The notes: a model not told the origin generated them from the letters alone. A DNA stretch of 64,000 nt from Atopsyche davidsoni (GCA_022113835.1 JAILWY010000002.1:3884501-3948500), one strand, 5' to 3'; numbered from the stretch's first letter, positions 35,109 through 45,710 are shown. Numbers and translations: made by a program.

Positions 35109-36361
35109 ATTTTTGGTTATCAAAAATATATATATATCAAAAAATGCCACCGAAAAGAGCTGCAATTGGAAAAAATACAGCTGATGCGAAACGAAAAAGA
35201 GCCGAAAGAGCAGCCGAAACTGCCGGAAAACGAAAAGTGCGTACAGAGTCAAATAGGTTGAAAGAGCGGCAGTCAAGAGCTGTAGAAACACCAGAACAAC
35301 ATGAAGCACGTCTAGAACAAGTTCGAATCAGAGCTACCACAGCAAGAGCTGCTGAAACTCCTCAACAACATGAAAACAGGCATAAAGGTTATCAGATACG
35401 TGCGGTTAAATCGATACAAAGAATCGATTTTCAGTTGGTGGCATTCAATTATGACAAAGACTGCGACTACAGTAATCATCCGAATGTTGTAATTGGGCCG
35501 ATGAGCTCTCTTTGTTTGTACTGCCATGCACTGAAATTTCAAAAGGAATCACCCGGTTGAAAAAGCCGGAAAAGCCAAGTTGTCAACGCTGGTTGACCCG
35601 CCAGAACCGCTTACAAGCTACGTTTCTGACAACACAGCGTTGTCCAAGCATTTGGAAAACAATCGGAGATACAATTCCTGGTGAGGATGGATATTCGAAA
35701 TACAGACGACGAAAGCCAGAAGATGGAGGATTCACCACCACCATTAAAGTAAGAAACGTTGATATTGACATTGATTCCTGGTCTGGTATTCACGAATGAA
35801 ATTGAAAAAATATGAAATTCCTGGTTTCAGTATTCACGAATGATACCCAACTTTTCAACATCTTGCTGTTCATTTAGAAAACGAACAACGTGTTTATTTT
35901 ACTGAAAAAAAAGCCGAATAACGAGCAGCACAGCCACAATAATTTTGCGAAAAATTGCATGAACAATCCAATAGAGTTTTTTAACTCATTGGAACCATCT
36001 GGAATGTCACCACACATCTTAACTTTAAAAGTTGGTTCACCATAGATGCTCATTCGCAACTTAGATCCACCTAAATTGTGCTGTTGTAATAACTATCAAC
36101 AAGGCTCATGGCCAATCGCTAAGTATTGCTGGTTTGAACATAGAAAATTCCTGTTTTTCGCAAAATTCCTGTTATGTTGCGTTTAGAGTTGGAACGCCGA
36201 AAAGACTATGTTTACACACCTACCGAAAAAACTCGATATATCCGCTAGCATTAAGATAAAAAGTTAATAAATAAACAAAATTTCATTTTTTTTTTCGAAC
36301 AAATAAAAAAAGTATTCTATTTCTTTATTTAGCGCAGTAGAACGCGCCGGGTATCCGCTAG
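35109..36361 (+). mobile_element. Helitron derivative 2 (N-terminal leader kept, CTAG 3' end present)
   Basis: It begins in internal 5' sequence just after the clipped tail of derivative 1 and ends with GCGCCGGGTATCCGCTAG (to 36361) followed by T, the expected Helitron CTRR/T junction. Together with derivative 1 it forms a head-to-tail pair spanning 33577-36361. It shares long near-identical stretches with derivative 1 (35705-35775 with 34368-34435; 35840-35915 with 34690-34750; 35970-36080 with 34830-34940). Confidence 0.87.
35144..36250 (+). pseudogene. Helitron Rep/helicase, multiply deleted
   Basis: Starts with an intact lysine/arginine-rich leader (MPPKRAAIGK; repeated AVETPEQHE and AAETPQQHE units), as at the N-terminus of insect Helitron proteins, running to about 35560. 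After a frameshift come LVDPPEPLTSYVSDNTALS and KHLENNRRYNSW, then a deletion jump at about 35680 into GEDGYSKYRRRKPEDGGF. Most of the Rep catalytic region is gone. Fragments of HLENEQRVYFTE and FNSLEPSGMSPH follow, with a TAG at 36043-36045 in exactly the same codon as in derivative 1. It uniquely keeps a helicase motif-VI region (NKAHGQSLSIAGLNIEN, about 36098-36150). Non-functional. Confidence 0.9.
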
Positions 36362-36947
36362 TTATTTATAAAATATATAAAATAGTGCATCAAAGCGTTT
36401 AAACTGCAAATAAGTTATTATACACTAATGTGTAATTTGTTTATAACAAAGCCATTTTTTTGAATACTGCAATACCGTATATATTGAATTAAAAAAAAAA
36501 ATACCAATGTTACTCACATAAATTAATATTTTATGGTCGAAGGCCTACACACACACAAAACGAGTATTTTTTTAAAAAATATCTAAAACTTAAATCTTCC
36601 GCTATTAATATAGAAATAATGCGATTGTTATTTTTTTTAATTGCGACAGTAAACTTCATCACGTGCTTAACGTTTTAATTAGAAGTTATACAACTTTTCA
36701 GATCATTAATGATAACGAATCGTTATGCCAGTGAAGTTACCGGTTTGTTTTAGTATCGTCACGTTACGGCACGTCACGCTGGGATGAGTCGCGTGAAATC
36801 AAAAACTGTGTGGGCACATTGGACGTAGATAATTAATATAATATTAAGGTCCATTACTTTTGCAAAGGATATTTACAGGTAATAATATAATAATATATTA
36901 AAATATTATGCAAACGCAAGCCATTTGAGAAGATCTCTTTCAGTTCT
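36362..36947. other. AT-rich spacer with CGTCAC pair
   Basis: A small patch at 36755-36785 has two CGTCAC words and CACGTTACGGCACG. Otherwise AT-rich with no gene. Confidence 0.45.
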
Positions 36948-37262
36948 TTTTTTATGGAGTTGAAGCTTGGACACTCAAGAAAGCTACTATGCTAATAATT
37001 GAGGCGGCAGAAATGTGGCTATATAAGAGAATACTTTAAATACCATGGGTTGACCTCATCTTAAATGAGAGAGTCTTGCACAGACTCCTATAGTTAATTG
37101 TACAAGGAAAAGGGGGCAGTTAAGGTGGATGCGGAATTTAGGCAAATGGCGGGAGGTCGGAAGTATGGCCGAATTAATGAGATCAGAAATATCCTCGTTG
37201 AAATGGTCACCAACATCGTATGAGGAGAGGCATCAGAAGAAGCCAAATTTTTAACAAAGGAG
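36948..37262 (+). pseudogene. Non-LTR retrotransposon reverse transcriptase C-terminus and 3' end
   Basis: The frame from about 36948 reads FYGVEAWTLKKA, EAAEMWLYKRIL, stop, IPWVDLILNERVLHRLL, the pattern found just beyond the palm/thumb of endonuclease/reverse-transcriptase proteins of insect LINEs. After another stop and frameshift, LRWMRNLGKWREVGSMAELM (37126-37185) continues the typical C-terminus. The 3' end (37200-37245) is GAAATGGTCACCAACATCG followed by GAGGAGAGGCATCAGAAGAAG. It resembles the tail of the SINE-like family in this window. 5'-truncated and inactive. Confidence 0.75.
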
Positions 37263-38150
37263 TAAACAATGAAGACACCACTATATTAGAAATTATGGGA
37301 GATGCATCTACAGCGACTCCATTAAATATTTAACGGCTGTGTTATTAAGCAGAATAATTCATTCTATACGAGCATGGAGTATTCGATTTCAACAAGTAAC
37401 GACCGTCTTGCACGCCCATCCGCGGCGAGCGAGGAAAAAATGGACTTTAAATAATAATTAATAGTTTTAAATTATCGTTTTCTGCTTTGCCGTGAATTAT
37501 GGTGCAATTTTAAAAGGAAGGTAATGTGTACTAAGAAAAATATTGTGTGATTCAGATGCAAGTGTTATAAAAAACCTGTTATAACCAAAGCTGTGGAATT
37601 TTTCTGAGAATCTAGAATATTCTAAAGAATAATAAACAAAACAAACTAGTAATAAAATTAATATAAAAAATTCCAGAAGTGAATCATATTTATTTATGAG
37701 ACCGCTACAAACCAATTTTTTGCACAAAAATTCGATACAAAATAAAAAAATATATATTCTTTATTGTCGAGGTCACAATTTGTAGGACTACAGTTCCTTT
37801 GAAGCTTGTGCTCTTTATTGTTACTCTGTGGGTTAGTTTTTTTACGCAGAACACAGCATGCGCAAATAATTGCGACATTCTTCGTTTATACACGTTACAA
37901 ACACTTAGTAATTATTAAAATATTCGTTTGAGAATATTTGAGGTTTTTCTCGGTAACAGCGATTATCACCGTTGCAATATTCATTGAAAAAATATTCAGC
38001 AACAATATAATTTACTAGTTACTTGCACAGACGCCTACTTAGTATCCACTTAACACACAATACAATTACGTGTTGAGTATCTTAACAATCTCAATGTATT
38101 CTAAGAAGGCAAATAATTCACAATTATGATTCGCAGTAAAACTGGGCTTG
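37263..38150. other. AT-rich non-coding DNA
   Basis: Nothing recognisable. Confidence 0.5.
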
Positions 38151-38154
38151 GAAT

Positions 38155-38365
38155 TCGCACGTGGTTTCCGCCATTCAAAAAGGGACGTCCATCATAAGAT
38201 GGCCTTCAAGTGTGTGGGCCATTAGTGGCCATATGCCGCACATGCATGGTGGGCCCGAATTACTTGTTCAATGGCGTGACGTCACAGTTTTGCCCCACTC
38301 TTCAAGCATCATAGAAGACAGATATTCAATGACCCTGTCCCCTTGCATAAGCTTTTACAGACGCC
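38155..38365. promoter_or_regulatory. GC-elevated block with CRE
   Basis: TGACGTCA at 38277-38284. GGCCATTAGTGGCC is an inverted repeat near 38217. AAGATGGCC lies near 38197. No recognised protein in the 74-codon frame. Confidence 0.3.
38277..38284. promoter_or_regulatory. CRE palindrome TGACGTCA
   Basis: Perfect CREB/ATF consensus next to ATGGCG. Confidence 0.35.
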
Positions 38366-39160
38366 CCGATACAACAGCCAGCTGATGGAATATATGAAAA
38401 GCGTGTGTGCCATACATAGTCCAGCTTTCTATTAAGTTGGGCAAAAGCTTGAATCACTGCACAACTTATCAACCAAATGCAACCAAATATGGCTGTTGTG
38501 CTAAAGTATCTGCTGATGACTTCACAATCAATCGGACCGCTAAGGTATCAATTTCAAAGTTACTCTCAATCGTACATTTTGAAAAGTTTTCATGCAACTA
38601 TCGTTTGTGACCTTTCTAACTTTTATTGTGTAATTTATTTTTTTAAGGAGGTTCCTCCACGTTACAAATGGTAGATAGCGTTTTAATTGCTGTGTTGCAA
38701 CAGTAAGCACTCTTTCAGATTAACTAGAGAGTCATAGGTTTAGATTTAAAAGGGGCATTAAAATGCTTGTTTTTAATGATAGAGGAAAAATAAAGAATTT
38801 AATGATTATAGCATATTGACACTGAAATACAAGAAAAAAAATTTCCTTAGCAGTATTTAAAAGCTGTATCATAGTTTACGTAGATTTAAAGTCGAATTTT
38901 TTATATATGTATTGATCTGGTATTGAAACAAATATACATACTGTGATAATTGAAAAAATCAGGCCTTTTTTGTTATATATACAAATTCTCGATTCCGCAA
39001 AGTTAATTTGTTTTATAGAAACATTCATTCAACCCTCTGAAAACACATAATGTCAGTATCAATCTTAAGTCACTTTTAAGACATTTTATTAATTACTATA
39101 TATTGCAAATATATAGTACTAATATGCAATATAATTTTTATTTTCTTTTTAAATGTACTT
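38366..39160. other. AT-rich non-coding DNA
   Basis: Nothing recognisable. Short frames at 38407-38674 match no family. Confidence 0.45.
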
Positions 39161-39164
39161 TATA

Positions 39165-39400
39165 GTCAGTAGTGCGGTAACCAACTTGTTTAACGTGGAC
39201 GTGTCGCCCGCCCCGTTATCTCCAGTAATTACTCCGAAATGCAAACTAAATGCGTTTTTAATGCACCGCCACTGCAACTGTCTACGCCGGCACTGCTCGG
39301 CGATTAGAGCAGTTGACATTTTTCTTTGGACATACACGCTGGACGTAATTTGGTCAGACACTCCGATGGCCGCGGCATTCGTACAACTTACGATATAGAA
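39165..39400 (-). other. GC-elevated block; weak ABC-transporter P-loop resemblance on minus strand
   Basis: The minus-strand 70-codon frame contains SLHFGVITGDNGAGDTSTLN, which resembles the start of an ABC transporter nucleotide-binding domain (Walker A GDNGAGKT-S/T), with the essential lysine replaced by aspartate. The match covers only about 25 residues and needs small gaps. It may be a relic or a coincidence; the plus strand is equally open, so composition may explain it. Confidence 0.2.
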
Positions 39401-40725
39401 GCCTAAGCCATAATTATTATTTCAAAACTATTTCCACGAAAGCACGGATTTATAATATATAAACGAAGATAATGTACGATTAAATATCGCTTTCTGAATA
39501 TCAATTAAAGTCAGAAAAATTAAAAATATTTAAATAAACGATTCACACATGAAACGTTGAAAAAAATTCACGGTACAGGTAAGATATGAAGCTTTGTCGT
39601 AATTCTTCCCGTGTCTGATAAACAAACCGTGGAATTTTTCTTGTTGTTCTTTTATGGATTAATTACTTTAGTTTTAAAACTGTAGGGGGTGAAAATTTAA
39701 ACTTATAAAAAATATTTTAATAGAAATCATTGGTAAATTATCCTTATACGTATATAATTTTCGATTTCTGGCTACTAAATCTGTCGGCGTATCTAGCTGC
39801 GATGAAGAAAATATTAAATATTTAAACCTTTTACCGTTCAAATTTTTTTCTAAATAAAATATAATAATTAAGCCGTAATTCACAAATCTAGAAAAAACCA
39901 TCTCGAATTTGTGTATTAATCGGGGGGCTCCAAATGTGTAAATTTTAACATGGTTTAATAAAAAAATTATGTGGTAACACTTAAAAAAGCTTGAAGTGCA
40001 TTTACACTTCATTTTCTGCTTGTGGCTCCCGACTCGTACAAAATTTATTGTTTTTTTTAGAAACATCCATCAAATGATGGGACTTTTAGTACAGGAAAAA
40101 AGTAGCATAACATCGGCATAAAAAATTATATTATTAAAAATACAATGGTTGTTCCAAATAAGTTGAATCAATGTACTTTCACCTTTATTAATGCATTTTA
40201 TTAAAAAGCGAAAAAAATATAGTTTATTGAAATGGAATTTCGTTGTGCACGACTTTTTTTTTATTCAGAAGATTTAATTTGAAAAAAATATCCGCATATA
40301 TATAAATATACATTGTGTTGTGCATAACCAGTTATGCTACGTCGGCAATAAATTGACCAGTAAGAAATTTAAACTGACGGATTATAAACCAGCTTCTCTA
40401 CATATATTACTATAGGCAATTGTCCGTTGATTGTTTTTTGTGTTGTTTAATCTTTTGTACCTGTCAAACTGTGAAAACTAAGAATTTGTGATAAAGCTTT
40501 GTAAAAGACTTGCCACGCTAAAATGATAAAATACAGGAAGCAAATGTTTGACCTATACATAAGTAGATTGTATATTTGATATTTAGATTAAAATTGAAAT
40601 ATAATACGTAGGTAGCGCTTTAATATTCGTTTCCATTATTCCGTTTTAAAAATTAACAAGTCATTATAAATCATCACTTTTCGATTATATTATACAAAAC
40701 TAAATAATTAATCATCAGTTAACAT
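39401..40725. other. AT-rich non-coding DNA
   Basis: Includes the second-longest frame of the window (39674-40066 minus, 130 codons). Its translation is lysine/phenylalanine-rich with no domain and probably reflects AT-rich composition by chance. Confidence 0.5.
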
Positions 40726-40729
40726 AATC

Positions 40730-41035
40730 ATTAATTATGCGGAGTTGCAAAATAGTGAAATCGGCCATTCTCGAATCATCCATCATCCGTTCATTTATAT
40801 TTATATTTCAGTGTTTCCACCATTAATCATTGTATTTATTATTTATTTCATCATGGCAACATTTCCCCGTATCGTTTAATAATCTTTATTTTACGATTTT
40901 GCCAGTTTTGGGAAACTCCGGCTGCTCATGATTCCGATCGTAAATAATACTCGCGATGTATTCTTACGAACATGGCGATGCTCGCCGAATATGCAATCCG
41001 GCTATCTATGGAGCTCCAAGGAAACTAGAAATTGA
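40730..41035. promoter_or_regulatory. Candidate regulatory block rich in TAAT cores
   Basis: A moderately GC-raised sequence with repeated homeodomain-type words (ATTAATCATTG, TTTATTATTTATTTCATCATGG, GTTTAATAATC) and CGATCGTAAATAATACTCGCG. No open frame. Inference. Confidence 0.22.
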
Positions 41036-42640
41036 ATTTGGTATATAATAAATTTTTATCATTAACAGCTGATAAATCATTAGCTTTTTCTTCATTTTAG
41101 GATGCCATTAGGGCCAATTACTGATTTGTTCAAGACATCAATTTATTCAACATTATCTTACCAAAAATCGTTTTCAAATTAAAACTTATGTTTTGTGTGG
41201 AACATATGTATCAACTTTTATGTATAAATAATGATCGTATGTTTAATATTTTACAAAAAAAATAGTTGAATAAATTTAATACAATTTTATACAAAAATAT
41301 TTTGCGTTAAATAAATAACGACCATCGTCCAAAACCATAAATCAGCACTCAAAGTTAATCAGGCGTTTATATAGAAAATTCAACATGTAACTTTTGGTCA
41401 TTAATATTAAAATGTCATAATAAAATGTTTTAATAAAAATGCTTATGACAATCTTTTAACAATATAATTAAAAAAGTATAATAAAAAAGCCAGCAATCAT
41501 TGTGACTCGATTTATAATATTAGACTGAATACTGAACACTTTTAGCCACTCGTCCTCTAAAAGAGGTCATCATTCTTAAATATTGTCTCCCCAAGCTAAA
41601 TAAAAAGGTCTCGAATAATAAAATGACCGTCAATCATAATTATTATTTTATATTAAAATATCATACGTCATTAGTTTAAGATGTTGCATCAAAATATAAA
41701 AAAACGCTTATCAATTTTTTTCACTGTAAAGTCTTAGAAGTTATTCAACGTTTAAATACACAATTACAGTTTCAATCGCATTGCAAGATGAAATATAATG
41801 ATGATTCAGTGACATCTCGCAGTAATGCATATAATAACAACAACAAAAAAACTAATGTCACAAAATCATGACTGAATATACAATCATCAAACATTCACTA
41901 TTACATCAGCGTATTTGGAATATTCAAAACGAGCCATTTTACAAATTATTTAATTCAAAAAAATACAATCTCTTGCGGCTCGTTGCGTCGCCTAATTCGG
42001 CTCTGCCTCGACAGCAATCATCATCATTTTCGGAGTCATCGGTAACGACTCATGACTCGAGCATCTGTCGGCAATCATCGGTCGTGGTTAATGTGACGTC
42101 ACCAATTTGATATAAAAATGACAGTAATGCCCGCTGCAGGTCCGGATTGGGTCGAATGATGCACTTGGACACATTTGCCGAGTTGCATTGTGACAATAAA
42201 ATTATGACATAACCTTCGTCATATATATTTTTGATAATTTGTACGTCAGACTTGGGAGTGGCATTAATATAAACGCACTCACTGTGAAATATACGAGTCA
42301 CATGCTGAATGCTATAATACTACAAAATGTGAAAAAGTTATAATTACAATACAAACGAATTATAATAATAAATTTAAAACGCTCTTACCAGAAAAAAAAC
42401 ACAATTTAAAAGAATTAAACAAATTATTTAAAAAAATATTTTTGAAGCGCTCGGTTTCTCCAATACTCTCTGTTGGCATCAACAAGTATTTTAAGCTTTT
42501 AAATAATTTATTTTCAGGCTTGTAGCAGAGCTTGCCGATTGTCAGATTAGAAGACGATTTCTGGCAATAAAAAAAAAAAACGTATTTAAACTGTGATATA
42601 TTTTAAAACAACTTCTCATAAAAGTTTAACTATTTTAAAA
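41036..42640. other. AT-rich DNA with one CRE
   Basis: TGACGTCA at 42094-42101 lies in a GC-raised patch (41970-42190) where CGGCAATCATCGG-like words recur. No gene recognised. Confidence 0.45.
42094..42101. promoter_or_regulatory. CRE palindrome TGACGTCA
   Basis: Perfect CREB/ATF consensus in a GC-raised patch. Confidence 0.35.
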
Positions 42641-42793
42641 ACGGCTTGGCTTACACATGTTACAATATAACCAAATGGTGTACAATGTTATTTTTTTTTG
42701 ATTTTGTCTTTAGACAAAACTGTAAAAAAAATCTTACAAAAAGACGACGCTATCGTTCGGTAGTCGATTGTATTGCAACGTGTGTATGACACC
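42641..42793. mobile_element. Decayed MITE of the AGCTGCCTACAC family
   Basis: Left arm GGCTTGGCTTACACATGTTACAATA and right arm (inverted) GGTGTCATACACACGTTGCAATA pair imperfectly. The inner GACGCTATCG is shared with 28122-28290 and 42981-43089. No target duplication recovered. Confidence 0.4.
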
Positions 42794-42980
42794 TCAATCA
42801 TGTCAAGAACATTGTTTATTCAGTATGATTATACGGTATCCATGACATACTTGTTAAATGTATGATATTCAATATGAGAGATAATGATTATTATTGTTTT
42901 AATAGCAAAAATGCTGATTCGAAAGTAATAACAAGCATCAAATAACAAAAAATCTTCTAGACAATTGGCTCTTCGTGAAG

Positions 42981-43089
42981 TTAAGGCTTTAGCATACATA
43001 GCGATACAATTTGCGATTCTTTGATGTTTTATAATGGTTTTGCCTAAGTAGGACGCTATTAGCTAGCTGCAAGTTGTGCACAGGCATAA
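42981..43089. mobile_element. Decayed MITE of the same family
   Basis: TTAAGGCTTTAGCATACATAGCGATACAAT on the left, and GGACGCTATTAGCTAGCTGC with GTTGTGCACAGGC on the right, parallel the arms of 28122-28290 (CATAGCAACACAA; CGACGCTATTGCCAGTTGC). Ends not exact. Confidence 0.38.
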
Positions 43090-43374
43090 ATATTTAATTA
43101 GTTAATAAAAAATATATAATTATGCGACGCACGTCACTGGCAAGCGAATTAAACAGCGCCACAAGAAAAAAAAAAAGAAAAAAAAACAGCCAAATCAACA
43201 CAAAAAGCGACAAAATAACCGCTACCAGCACTGCTTTCCGTTATTCAAATCGAGCGTGGGCGTTAAAAAACCAATGAAAACACGCAGTGATAATAAAAAT
43301 AAAAAAAACCGACAACCGTACTAAAGAAATCGAAAGTTGATTCACACTAGGAAAAAAAAAACAGGTACTCTGTT
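43090..43374. other. Spacer rich in A-runs upstream of the CpG island
   Basis: Long A-runs separated by CpG-bearing words (GTGGGCGTTAAAAAACC, CACGCAGTGATAATAAA). Could be promoter-proximal; no specific element assigned. Confidence 0.3.
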
Positions 43375-44022
43375 TAATGGGTCACATTCCGAGCGCCCGG
43401 CGAGCGGGCCCGCCGGCCGCCGCGCGATGCGACTGCGCCCGCCCGGGAAGAGCCGCGCAATGAATGGGCCGCCATTTTTTTAAATGGCCGGCAATTATTT
43501 ATTCGCGCAAAAAACGGCGCGCGATTGAAGACGACAGCTTTTTTCGACGTTTGTGTTGTGTTTTTGTGTGCATTGTTCAAAAAAAGTGTTTTGGAAATAG
43601 TGAAAGTCTCGCGCGCGTTCAGCGGCCTGCGCGCGCTGCGCCTCGACCGACACCCGACAATACTACAAACAAATTTTTCACTTATTTTACCTGCTCAACA
43701 ATATATTTGAAATAAAAAAAATACATGTACTCTACCATATAAGCCTTACAACCTGCGCGCACGACTAGGTGATCCCCAATACCGTTCTCATTTGCGTTGC
43801 TTTACGCGCTGAAACTCAACCGAACAGTGTTATAGTCGTTGTTTACGACAAATCGTGTATCATTCAAAATAAGAGGAAGTGGTTCAAAAACAAAGATCTT
43901 GAAAAACGTCAACCTCATATCCTATATCGTGTCTTTCGACGTTTCGGCCCCGGTACCGCGGCCACGCTGCCGAAGTCTGCACACGCATTTAGATAAATCC
44001 TTCAATATTTATTTTCGCCAAG
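43375..44022 (+). promoter_or_regulatory. CpG-island promoter and putative non-coding first exon
   Basis: The densest CpG cluster in the window (CGCCCGGCGAGCGGGCCCG at about 43394, GCGCGCGTTCAGCGGCC, CTGCGCGCGCTGCGCC) covers about 43390-43660. It includes an opposed pair of YY1/Pho-like cores (GGCCGCCATTT..AAATGGCCGG, about 43468-43491). Around 43590 GTGAAAGTCTC resembles insect 5' UTR sequence. At 44020-44028 AAG|GTGAGTG is a consensus 5' splice donor. I infer a transcription start in the island and a non-coding exon ending at 44022; the exact start is not resolved. No long frame with a convincing start. Confidence 0.45.
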
Positions 44023-44340
44023 GTGAGTGCGTTGCAGGAACCCGTCCTTTCGGAGCCGAATTCCCGGCGGAGCGGTCGCCACTTTACGGGGAATCCGCGA
44101 TCGCCCGCGCCTCGTGATCGGCGGCCATTAAAAAATAACCGGCCAACAGTTCCCGGTAAAGCCTGCGTGCCCCGAGCGGCCTTCTACGGGATACGTATAT
44201 TTTTATTTTTTGCAACTTTTAAACGAGGCAGCTCTGTGACGAAAACAAGACACGCCATCGGAATGAATAGGTTTTGTAATTATGCCGTAGAGTTGAGCGA
44301 TGCTTCGTGTGGCAAAGCAGCGCTATAACTAGCTTTTTTC
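44023..44340 (+). promoter_or_regulatory. CpG-rich start of putative intron 1
   Basis: Continues the island past the donor (TTCCCGGCGGAGCGGTCGCC, GATCGCCCGCGCCTCGTGATCGGCGG split by short spacers, CCCCGAGCGGCC). A 101-codon frame (44023-44328) starts with a GTG at the donor and is unlikely to be a protein. Possibly intronic enhancer sequence. Confidence 0.3.
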
Positions 44341-44403
44341 AAAGTCTAAAAATTATCCGTATATTGTAAAAATAAAAAAAAATATTTGTAAACGTGTAAT
44401 AAA

Positions 44404-44443
44404 TTGAACCCCTATTTAGGCGGCCTGTTAAATAGGGGTTCAA
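44404..44443 (+). repeat. Perfect 15-bp inverted repeat with 10-nt loop
   Basis: TTGAACCCCTATTTA (44404-44418) and TAAATAGGGGTTCAA (44429-44443) pair without mismatch around GGCGGCCTGT. Eukaryotic pol II does not use such hairpins as simple terminators. Probably a miniature element or a structured RNA; function unknown. Confidence 0.85.
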
Positions 44444-45334
44444 CAAATTTCACTCTATAATAACAAAAGATGCTATATACCTTCTACATTTGTTTTGATC
44501 ATTATTAATATATTCACATTTTCACGTTATTTACGTTATTCACGGCTTTATTGATGAAACCGAAAGCTTATATAAAAATAAATATGTGTCCCTTTGGCCT
44601 GTTTCAACTGCGTTTGCCGCAGAATATATTTTTGGGGGAAGAAACAATCATTTTAAATTGATAGATTAATTTTTAATAGGAATAATACATTTTTAAGTAT
44701 GAAGTCTTGAATTGCTTTTTTCAATGCGATTTATAACAATTTAAGTTAATTTTTTTTACTGTAGTCTATAATTCATACAAAAATCGATTTTATGATATCT
44801 CGCTTTTACCCATATACTTATGAATGATAACATAAACATGTCACCATTAAATCATAGTCTATATAAAAATGTATTTGTATAACGCTTGTATAAAAAATAC
44901 ATTAAAAATAATTGAAAATCATAGATACGTAATTAAGTTTTCATTGATCGTTAGCTTTTTTTACAAGGATCCTATTTGAGAAGGGCACCTGGTTCTAGAC
45001 TATAATTGGCCACCCTAATGACCAGCCCTAAAAACAAACCGGCCGACCGAAGGACTCCCCTCTCCTTTTTCCCGGCGGACGTGTTTGAATTTCAAACAGA
45101 AATAAAAATAAACGTGTTTTCGTCCATTATCCAATTATAGAGCTCTGTAACTTTTTTTCCGACGTAGATGGGTCGTTGATAGAGGCTGATAGATTTTGTG
45201 AATAATTCGTTTAGATTTGTTCGGTTTATATTTTTTATGGGAGCTTTATAAAGTTTATCAATTGCGTATATGGCTTAAATATCGTGCAGTTAGGTAATCT
45301 TAAAATTGATTCGTTAAAAATAATGTGTTATTAG
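44444..45334. other. AT-rich DNA with one GC patch
   Basis: A GC-raised patch at 44995-45125 contains AAACCGGCCGACCGAAGG and CCCGGCGGACGTG. No gene. Confidence 0.4.
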
Positions 45335-45544
45335 ATATCTGGTCTGAATATTTTTGAATAAAATACTTGAGTGATTTTCCACATTTTCGTTTTTATTAAT
45401 AATGCCAACGTGAAAGGTTGGCGAAACCGGTCACTAATAAAAACTAAAATGTGGAAAATCACTCAAGTGTTTTATTCAAAAATATTAAAATGGAATTCCA
45501 CCAAGTACTCTCTGTCAAAAATATTGTATTTCATATCTGGTCTG
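45335..45544 (+). mobile_element. Foldback element copy B with exact 12-bp target duplication
   Basis: ATATCTGGTCTG occurs exactly at 45335-45346 and 45533-45544, bounding a 186-bp element (45347-45532). Two arms of about 52 bp (45347-45398 and 45435-45486) are near-perfect inverted repeats containing CTTGAGTGATTTTCCACATTTT. They enclose the same centre as copy A (9948-10103), a 25-nt hairpin at 45410-45434. The right end continues into GGAATTCCACCAAGTACTC and CTGTCAAAAATATTG, the inverted left end of copy A. No coding sequence. Class uncertain; see findings. Confidence 0.75.
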
Positions 45545-45710
45545 GTCAAAACTAGATGCGGCATCAGCCCTATTACTTAAGTGGTATTGCTTAAGTTAGA
45601 TAATGTTAAAACACGATGAAGTTACGAAAAATATTTAGTACGTTTAAAATTTTATAACACCCGTTCATTAAAAAATTACATGAATTATTTGATATCGCAT
45701 TGTCTGAAAC
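45545..45710. other. AT-rich spacer
   Basis: Nothing recognisable. Confidence 0.4.

Noticed and set aside
39674..40066. 130-codon minus-strand frame as a gene
   Set aside because: Translation is Lys/Phe/Ile-rich and low complexity, as expected from AT-rich DNA; no domain seen.
43374..43580. Minus-strand 68-codon frame in the CpG island as a gene
   Set aside because: Arg/Ala/Gly-rich translation reflects GC content; the donor supports plus-strand transcription.
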